A DNA stretch of 11,494 bases. Origin: Burkholderiales bacterium (GTDB lineage: Bacteria; Pseudomonadota; Gammaproteobacteria; Burkholderiales; Casimicrobiaceae). Below, piece by piece: positions 6,852 to 11,494 of this stretch (the first letter of the stretch is position 1; each line of letters opens with the position of its first letter). The position numbers and the translations under genes are program-made. Below the pieces are notes generated by a model, which saw only the letters and a program-made list of their open reading frames with translations, ran no database searches and had not been told where the DNA came from. The stretch lies in contig JANXNO010000181.1 of assembly GCA_025354075.1 (NCBI GenBank), positions 1 to 11,494 on the forward strand, written 5' to 3'.

Positions 6852-6864
6852 TGGGAGCATCCGA

Positions 6865-8466
6865 CTACTCACGATCACTCCGCGACTTCTCCAAATCACG
6901 CAACTTGAAGCGTTGAATCTTCCCCGTCGCGGTCTTCGGTAACTCTGCGACAAACTCGAGTTGCCGGGGATATTTGTAAGGCGCAAGTTTGCTCTTCACA
7001 AATGACTTCAATTCTTCGATCAGCGCGTCGTTGCCGAGCTTCGCGTCCTTCAAAACGACGAAGGCTTTTGCCCGAGTCAATCCGTTGCCATCATCCACGC
7101 CAATTACCGCCGATTCGAGCACCAGCGGATGCTCCATCAACGTCGATTCCACTTCGAACGGCGATACATATTGCCCGCTCACTTTCAGCATGTCGTCGCT
7201 GCGTCCCGCGTAGATGTAGTAGCCGTCGGCGTCGCGGCAATATTTGTCGCCGCTCTTGGTCCATGCGCCACGAAATGTTTCGTGGGTCTTCGCGCGATTG
7301 CCCCAGTACATGAGCGCTGACGTTGGCCCGTTAATGTAGAGATCGCCGACCTCGTCGCTGCCCGTGAGCACTGCGCCGTTTTCGTCGCGCAGCTCCACCG
7401 TGTAACCGGGCACGGCTTGCCCCGTCGTGCCGTAGCGCACCTCGCCGGGTCGGTTCGACAGGAAGATATGCAGCATCTCGGTTGAGCCAATACCATCAAT
7501 GATTTCCGCGCCGAAACGGGCCGTAAATTTTTCGCCAATCTCTCGTGGCAAAGCTTCGCCTGCGGAGGAGCACAGCCGCAACGCTACCTCTTCCCGGGTT
7601 GGCAGGTTGGGCGAGGCAAGCATGCCCGCGTAGCCCGTCGGTGCGCCGAAAAATACGGTGGGTCGCCGCTCGGTAAATCGCTTGAAACAGGCGTCCGGCG
7701 TGGGGCGCTCCGCCATCAGAACTGTCGTCGCGCCCACCGAGAGCGGGAACGAGAGCGCGTTGCCGAGCCCGTAAGCAAAGAACAGCTTTGCAGCCGAGAA
7801 GCAGACATCCGACTCGGTCAATCCGAGGACGGGTTCTGCGTAGAGTGCAGCCGTCCAATAGAGATTTCCGTGGCTGTGTACGGTGCCTTTCGGACGGCCC
7901 GTGGAGCCGGATGAATACAGCCAGAAACCGGGTTCGTCCGCCGCGGTGTCGGCGGGGCTCGGGGCGGGTTTCGCGCCCGAAATCCAGGTGTCGAAATCAA
8001 TCGCGATGAACATAGGATCGGCAGCCACTTCCTTGCCACGCGACACGATGACCTGCTTCACTTCATGCGCGCCTTTCGCCATCGCGGCCTGCAAGGTCGG
8101 AAACAAGGCGGCAGAAACGATAGCGACTTGTGCGCGACTGTGCGTGAGCATGTAGGCGTAGTCGTCGGCGGTGAGCAAAGTATTGATGGCGACTGGCGTG
8201 ACGCCGGCGTAGAGCGCGCCGAGAAAGGCGACTGGCCAGTCGTTGCAATCCTGCATCAGCAGCAGCACACGCTCTTCGCGGCGCACGCCCAGCGCGGTCA
8301 GCGCGGAGGCGCAGCGTCTCACCCGGTCTTCAAGGGCGGCATAGCTCAACGAGCGCTGATCGTCGATATACGCGGCTTTGTCGCCACGCCCGCCGTTAAG
8401 TGCAATTAGGTGTTGCGCGAAGTTGAATCGCTCGGGCGGGGCGGCGGGAACACGGGTAAGGTTCAT
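6865..8466 (-). CDS. bclA: Benzoate-CoA ligase (AMP-forming)
   Basis: A 533-residue acyl-adenylate enzyme, the usual size for benzoate-CoA ligases (benzoate + CoA + ATP to benzoyl-CoA + AMP + PPi). It acts in the cytoplasm as the entry step of the box pathway. Motifs in order are the ATP loop YSSGSTGRPKG (184-194), 'GIGSTEMLHIFLSN' (325-338), the hinge region 'GRSDDMLKVSGQYVSPFEVE' (421-440), and the catalytic lysine in 'PKTATGKIQR' (Lys516). The opening 'PPERFNFAQHLI' and 'GSTEMLHIF' are characteristic of the benzoate/aromatic-CoA ligase subgroup. The start at 8466 is supported by AAGGACA about 7 nt upstream. It is divergent from boxR across 156 bp containing candidate BoxR sites, and heads a transcription unit with the hydrolase. 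Specificity for benzoate over substituted benzoates is inferred from context. Confidence 0.92.
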   Translation of the reverse strand: MNLTRVPAAPPERFNFAQHLIALNGGRGDKAAYIDDQRSLSYAALEDRVRRCASALTALGVRREERVLLLMQDCNDWPVAFLGALYAGVTPVAINTLLTADDYAYMLTHSRAQVAIVSAALFPTLQAAMAKGAHEVKQVIVSRGKEVAADPMFIAIDFDTWISGAKPAPSPADTAADEPGFWLYSSGSTGRPKGTVHSHGNLYWTAALYAEPVLGLTESDVCFSAAKLFFAYGLGNALSFPLSVGATTVLMAERPTPDACFKRFTERRPTVFFGAPTGYAGMLASPNLPTREEVALRLCSSAGEALPREIGEKFTARFGAEIIDGIGSTEMLHIFLSNRPGEVRYGTTGQAVPGYTVELRDENGAVLTGSDEVGDLYINGPTSALMYWGNRAKTHETFRGAWTKSGDKYCRDADGYYIYAGRSDDMLKVSGQYVSPFEVESTLMEHPLVLESAVIGVDDGNGLTRAKAFVVLKDAKLGNDALIEELKSFVKSKLAPYKYPRQLEFVAELPKTATGKIQRFKLRDLEKSRSDRE

Positions 8467-8528
8467 TGCGGTGTCCTTGCGTAATTCACGCGGAAGGAGG
8501 TTGAATTCAAGCGATGTTTACGCGAAAA

Positions 8529-8605
8529 TGCTGGATAACGCATTTTCAGAATACGCAATATAATGCATTTATGCTGAGTTACGTCATTTTTTGCATCATT
8601 TTGCG
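8529..8605. promoter_or_regulatory. Candidate BoxR operator cluster between bclA and boxR
   Basis: Three TGCA-like half-site pairs with a constant 6-nt gap lie here: TGCT-N6-CGCA (8529-8542), CGCA-N6-TGCA (8554-8567) and TGCA-N6-TGCG (8592-8605). The middle one overlaps TATAAT (8559-8564, plus strand) and TATATT on the minus strand, so it could block both divergent promoters. No good -35 is visible for either direction. TGCA-N6-TGCA repeats are, from my memory of the Azoarcus literature, the recognition pattern of BzdR/BoxR. The 19 nt at 8550-8568 recur at 9529-9547 with a single difference, supporting a real operator. Confidence 0.6.
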
Positions 8606-8622
8606 CCGTTGCGCCGCGATCC

Positions 8623-9540
8623 ATGCGCCGCGCTGAGCCAGAGATTGCCGCGACCGACAAACGCGATCCATTCCTCGTCGGTTTAGGCGAACGTGTGCGA
8701 ACGCTGCGTGCACGTAAGGGTCTGACGCGGCGCGATCTGGCGCTGGCTTCCGACGTGTCCGAGCGGCATCTGGCGAGTCTGGAAGGCGGGGTTGGTAACG
8801 CTTCGGTGCTAATCCTGCGGCAAGTTGCCAGTGCGCTTGATAGCCAGCTCGCGGAACTGCTCGGGGACGAAACCACCGCCTCGCCAGAATGGCTGTTAAT
8901 CCGCGATTTGTTACGTCATCGCACCGACGACGATCTGCGTCGGGGGCGTGTGGCGCTGTCGGAAATTTATGGCGAAGCGGGCAGCCAGTCGGCTCGTTCT
9001 CGACACATCGCCTTGATTGGCTTACGGGGCGCGGGCAAATCATCGCTTGGCCTGCGGCTCGCCGAGACGCTGGATGTGGCTTTCGTTGAGCTCAATCGCG
9101 AGATTGAGCGGGTGTCAGGATGTGGTCTCGCAGAGATTCACAATCTGCTAGGCCCCAACGCCTATCGCCGCTATGAGCGCCGCGCGCTGGAAGAGACTTT
9201 GCAGCTCTACCCCGATGCCGTGATCGCGACGCCGGGCGGCATCGTGTCGGATGCGTCAACGTTTAATTTGCTGCTGTCCAATTGCTTTACGGTCTGGCTC
9301 AAGGCGTCACCTGAGGAGCACATGAATCGGGTGATCGCGCAGGGCGATTTGCGACCGATGGCGGCGACGGGCAGTAGCGAGGCGATGGATGATTTGAAGC
9401 GAATCCTCGCTGGGCGCGCGGCGTTTTATGGCAAGGCTGATGCGTCGATTGAAACGTCGGGAAAATCGGCGGACGAGTGTTTTGCGATGGTCCTCGCGAC
9501 GATTCGAAGTGAAACTGCCAGAGTGCGAAATACGCAATAA
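8623..9540 (+). CDS. boxR: BoxR: XRE repressor fused to a shikimate-kinase-like sensor domain
   Basis: A 305-residue regulator of the BoxR/BzdR type. Residues ~20-80 form an XRE (HTH_3) DNA-binding domain ('GERVRTLRARKGLTRRDLALASDVSERHLASLE'-type helices, 22-54). A linker (~82-126) leads to a shikimate-kinase-like domain (~128-300) with Walker A GLRGAGKS (133-140), 'VELNREIE' (155-162), GGI (205-207) and 'GDLRPM' (241-246). In true shikimate kinases the 155-162 segment carries a shikimate-binding Asp where Asn158 stands here, fitting a domain that senses benzoyl-CoA rather than phosphorylates shikimate. Known homologues repress box genes and are released by benzoyl-CoA. The stop codon lies inside the next candidate operator. 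No Shine-Dalgarno precedes ATG 8623, and the first 10 residues are not conserved in my memory of the family, so a slightly later start is possible. Confidence 0.92.
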   Translation: MRRAEPEIAATDKRDPFLVGLGERVRTLRARKGLTRRDLALASDVSERHLASLEGGVGNASVLILRQVASALDSQLAELLGDETTASPEWLLIRDLLRHRTDDDLRRGRVALSEIYGEAGSQSARSRHIALIGLRGAGKSSLGLRLAETLDVAFVELNREIERVSGCGLAEIHNLLGPNAYRRYERRALEETLQLYPDAVIATPGGIVSDASTFNLLLSNCFTVWLKASPEEHMNRVIAQGDLRPMAATGSSEAMDDLKRILAGRAAFYGKADASIETSGKSADECFAMVLATIRSETARVRNTQ

Positions 9541-9546
9541 AATGCA
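9533..9546. promoter_or_regulatory. Candidate BoxR operator overlapping the boxR stop codon
   Basis: CGCA-ATAAAA-TGCA matches the YGCA-N6-TGCR pattern. It sits in a 19-nt block (9529-9547) that is 18/19 identical to 8550-8568 in the bclA/boxR region. It spans the boxR TAA and lies just upstream of the boxC -35. A preceding TGCG (9524-9527) makes an inverted pair with its CGCA. Confidence 0.6.
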
Positions 9547-9554
9547 TATTACGC

Positions 9555-9586
9555 TTGACGCGATTCAAAAACTGCACAATAATGCG
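9555..9586 (+). promoter_or_regulatory. boxC promoter with operator over the -10
   Basis: TTGACG (9555-9560) and AATAAT (9578-9583) are separated by exactly 17 nt, matching sigma70 elements at five of six positions each. TGCA-CAATAA-TGCG (9573-9586), another YGCA-N6-TGCR site, lies directly on the -10, so bound BoxR would exclude RNA polymerase. The boxC Shine-Dalgarno GAGGA follows at 9611-9615. Confidence 0.65.
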
Positions 9587-9622
9587 GTTCATTGAAGTTT
9601 ACTTTTAGCCGAGGACACCCTG

Positions 9623-11470
9623 ATGACCGCATCCGCCACTCTGGGCGTTGACCTGCCCGACGCCGCTTGCGCCGCCGTCGCTGCAGCGCCGACGAAGATT
9701 GACTATCGCACCGAACCGTTCCGCTATCACCATTGGTCGCTGGCATTCGACGGTGCGATTGCAACTCTTTCGATGAATGTCGATGAAAACGCGGGACTCA
9801 AACCGGGCTACAAGTTGAAGCTCAATAGTTATGACCTCGGCGTCGATATCGAGCTGCACGACGCAATCAATCGCATCCGTTTTGAACATCCAGAAGTGCG
9901 CACGGTCGTGATGACCAGTGCGCGGGATCGCATTTTTTGCTCGGGTGCAAACATCTTCATGCTTGGCGTTTCCAGCCACGGCTGGAAGGTGAATTTCTGC
10001 AAATTCACCAACGAAACAAGGAACGGTCTGGAGGATTCCAGCAAATATTCGGGGCTCAAGTTTTTGGCAGCGGTTAACGGGGCGTGTGCAGGTGGTGGTT
10101 ATGAGCTGGCGCTGGCGTGCGATGAGATTTTGTTGATTGATGATCGCTCGTCGTCGGTGTCGTTGCCCGAGGTGCCCTTGCTAGGCGTGCTGCCGGGTAC
10201 CGGTGGCTTGACGCGGGTGACGGACAAGCGCCATGTCCGCCATGATCTGGCTGACATTTTTTGCACAACCACAGAAGGTGTGCGCGGACAAAAAGCGAAG
10301 GATTGGCGTCTGGTGGACGACATCGCGAAGCCTGCGGTGTTTGCACAACGCGTTCGTGATCGCGCGCTGCAACTGGCTGCCTCTAGTGATCGTCCTGCCG
10401 ACGGCAAGGGCGTGACGCTGACTCGCGTCGAGCGCACGGATGAGCCAAACGCGTTGCGCTATGCCCACGTCACGGTTGAGATTGATCGCGCCAAACGAAA
10501 TGCAACTTTCACCGTGAAAGCACCGAGCGGCGAGCAGCCCGATACGGTTGAGGGGATTGAAGCGGCAGGCGTCAACTGGTGGCCAATCGCGATGGCGCGT
10601 GAGCTCGATGACGCGATCCTTTCCATGCGCACCAACGAGCTTGATATCGGCACATGGATTCTGAAAACCGAAGGCGACGCAGCGGCAGTGTTGGCGAGCG
10701 ACGCAACGCTCATGAAGCACAAGGATCACTGGCTCGTTCGTGAAACGATTGGTCTGATTCGTCGTACTTTCTCGCGCATCGATGTGTCGTCGCGCAGCCT
10801 GTTTGCACTGATCGAATCGGGCTCGTGCTTTGTCGGCAGTTTCCTCGAACTCGCGCTGGCTTGCGACCGCACTTACATACTGGCGCTGCCAGACGACGCA
10901 GACAAAGCGCCGACAATCACGGTGTCGGATGTCAACTTTGGCCTGTTTCCGATGGCAACCGGGCAATCGCGGCTGGCGCGTCGTTTTTACGAAGAAGTGC
11001 CTGCCGTTGAAGCGGTACGCGCAAAGGCAGGCACCGCGCTCGATGCGGATGCTGCGCTCGCGTTGGGGCTCGTGACCTCGGCACCGGACGACATCGACTG
11101 GACCGATGAAGTCCGCATCGCGCTGGAAGAACGCGCAGCCATGTCGCCCGATGCGTTGACCGGCATGGAAGCCAACCTGCGTTTCGCCGGCAAGGAGACG
11201 ATGGAAACGCGCATCTTCGGCCGCCTGACCGCGTGGCAGAAGATGCGCGTCTCCATCGTCTCCTTGCCGGCGAAGCGCAGGTTGGCCTCCATGCCAGTGA
11301 GCGCGTCGGGCGACATGCTGGCGCGCTCTTCGAGTGCGATGCGCACTTCGTCGGGCCAGTCGATGTCGTCGGGCGCCGAGGTGACGAGGCCGAGCGCGAG
11401 GGCCTCGTCGGCGTCGAGCGATTCGCCGATCCTGGCCTGCACCGCGCCGATCTCGTCGGCATCGCCGTAG
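9623..11470 (+). CDS. boxC: Benzoyl-CoA-dihydrodiol lyase BoxC, 3' end replaced by an inverted foreign copy
   Basis: BoxC is a crotonase-superfamily lyase that opens the ring of 2,3-epoxidised benzoyl-CoA after hydration, giving 3,4-dehydroadipyl-CoA semialdehyde and formate. The start at ATG 9623 is fixed by GAGGA at 9611-9615. Family motifs include 'FCSGANIFMLG' (105-115), 'NGACAGGGYELALACDE' (152-168), 'LPEVPLLGVLPGTGGLTR' (181-198), a second crotonase-like half with 'ALIESGSCFVGSFLELALACDR', and 'TGMEANLRFAGKETMETRIFGRLTAWQ' ending at residue 539. A normal BoxC continues about 15-20 residues beyond this point. Here the remaining 76 residues (540-615, 'KMRVSIVSLP...') are the antisense translation of a second boxC in opposite orientation. 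They are not a domain. Residues 1-539 are reliable; the true 3' end is missing from this window. Confidence 0.9.
   Translation: MTASATLGVDLPDAACAAVAAAPTKIDYRTEPFRYHHWSLAFDGAIATLSMNVDENAGLKPGYKLKLNSYDLGVDIELHDAINRIRFEHPEVRTVVMTSARDRIFCSGANIFMLGVSSHGWKVNFCKFTNETRNGLEDSSKYSGLKFLAAVNGACAGGGYELALACDEILLIDDRSSSVSLPEVPLLGVLPGTGGLTRVTDKRHVRHDLADIFCTTTEGVRGQKAKDWRLVDDIAKPAVFAQRVRDRALQLAASSDRPADGKGVTLTRVERTDEPNALRYAHVTVEIDRAKRNATFTVKAPSGEQPDTVEGIEAAGVNWWPIAMARELDDAILSMRTNELDIGTWILKTEGDAAAVLASDATLMKHKDHWLVRETIGLIRRTFSRIDVSSRSLFALIESGSCFVGSFLELALACDRTYILALPDDADKAPTITVSDVNFGLFPMATGQSRLARRFYEEVPAVEAVRAKAGTALDADAALALGLVTSAPDDIDWTDEVRIALEERAAMSPDALTGMEANLRFAGKETMETRIFGRLTAWQKMRVSIVSLPAKRRLASMPVSASGDMLARSSSAMRTSSGQSMSSGAEVTRPSARASSASSDSPILACTAPISSASP
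11039..11418. repeat. Large inverted repeat formed by two diverged boxC 3' ends
   Basis: Arm 11039-11218 and arm 11239-11418 are reverse complements at 84% identity, separated by a 20-nt loop (11219-11238) that belongs to the plus-strand boxC ('GRLTAW' plus two bases). Identity is highest beside the loop: the 36 nt next to it differ at one position. The arms meet coding sequence to coding sequence with no stop, terminator or intergenic spacer, which is not a natural gene arrangement. Confidence 0.85.
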
Positions 11471-11493
11471 AAGCGACGCTGCAGCCGCGTCTC
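11239..11493 (-). pseudogene. boxC: Second, inverted boxC fragment (partial at both ends)
   Basis: Read on the minus strand from 11493, this encodes 'ETRLQRRFYGDADEIGAV' followed by 'QARIGESLDADEALALG' and on through 'MEANLRFAGKETMETRIF', a colinear BoxC C-terminal segment. Over the last 60 codons it matches the plus-strand boxC at 152 of 180 bases (84%) and 57 of 60 residues (changes A to E, T to P, A to S). Most differences are at third positions and nearly all go toward G or C, so it comes from a related but distinct, higher-GC boxC. It stops abruptly after the TTC codon of 'TRIF', where the first copy continues with 'GRLTAWQ'. The 5' part lies beyond the window. It is either a chimeric join or a truncated paralogue. 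Confidence 0.85.
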
Positions 11494-11494
11494 G

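Noticed and set aside
8514..8636. 41-codon leader peptide frame upstream of boxR, near an AAGGAGG at 8494-8500
   Set aside because: The ribosome-binding-like sequence is 13 nt from the ATG, the frame overlaps the operator cluster and boxR start, and the peptide shows no attenuator features.
10181..10966. 261-codon minus-strand frame over boxC
   Set aside because: Shadow of boxC with no recognisable motif; boxC is well supported on the other strand.
11240..11470. 76-residue C-terminal extension of BoxC as a novel domain
   Set aside because: It is the antisense translation of a second boxC fragment (serine/alanine-rich, no family resemblance), created by the inverted join.
1..11494. CRISPR arrays, tRNA or rRNA genes, insertion sequences
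   Set aside because: No regularly spaced direct repeats, cloverleaf-like segments, rRNA sequence or transposase frames were seen on either strand.

Overview
The window reads as chromosomal DNA of a betaproteobacterium, probably Burkholderiales. The evidence is the moderately high GC, the gene families present and above all a benzoyl-CoA epoxidation (box) locus with a BoxR-type regulator. The organism cannot be named from the sequence alone. The last ~250 bases look like a chimeric or rearranged end, so a metagenomic or draft contig edge is likely.

Layout. (1) 1-783: 3' end of a molybdopterin-binding xanthine dehydrogenase-family subunit. (2) 862-1862, minus strand: a small accessory island with visibly lower GC, holding brnT, brnA and a third gene that I read as an R-S-E type ADP-ribosyltransferase-fold protein. 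(3) 2068-3012: an EamA/DMT permease. (4) 3171-4982, minus strand: an orphan family-5 ABC substrate-binding protein, followed by a REP doublet and then a TRIC/UPF0126 membrane protein (5163-5807). (5) 5966-9540: the regulatory half of a box locus. It holds an alpha/beta hydrolase and benzoate-CoA ligase on the minus strand (a second REP-like inverted repeat lies between them) and divergent boxR on the plus strand. (6) 9623 onward: boxC, benzoyl-CoA-dihydrodiol lyase.

How it works together. The ligase activates benzoate to benzoyl-CoA. BoxAB (not in the window, perhaps beyond its right edge) would epoxidise it and BoxC would open the ring. BoxR, an XRE helix-turn-helix fused to a shikimate-kinase-like domain, is the expected repressor sensing benzoyl-CoA. 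I find repeated YGCA-N6-TGCR sites in both the bclA/boxR divergent region and the boxR-boxC gap. One lies over the -10 of a good sigma70 promoter for boxC.

The two points most worth checking are these. First, a tail-to-tail inverted, 84%-identical second boxC copy cuts off the first boxC at codon ~539 and creates a false 76-residue tail. Second, the brnT-brnA-ART cassette, where a putative ADP-ribosyltransferase sits immediately behind a type II toxin-antitoxin pair.
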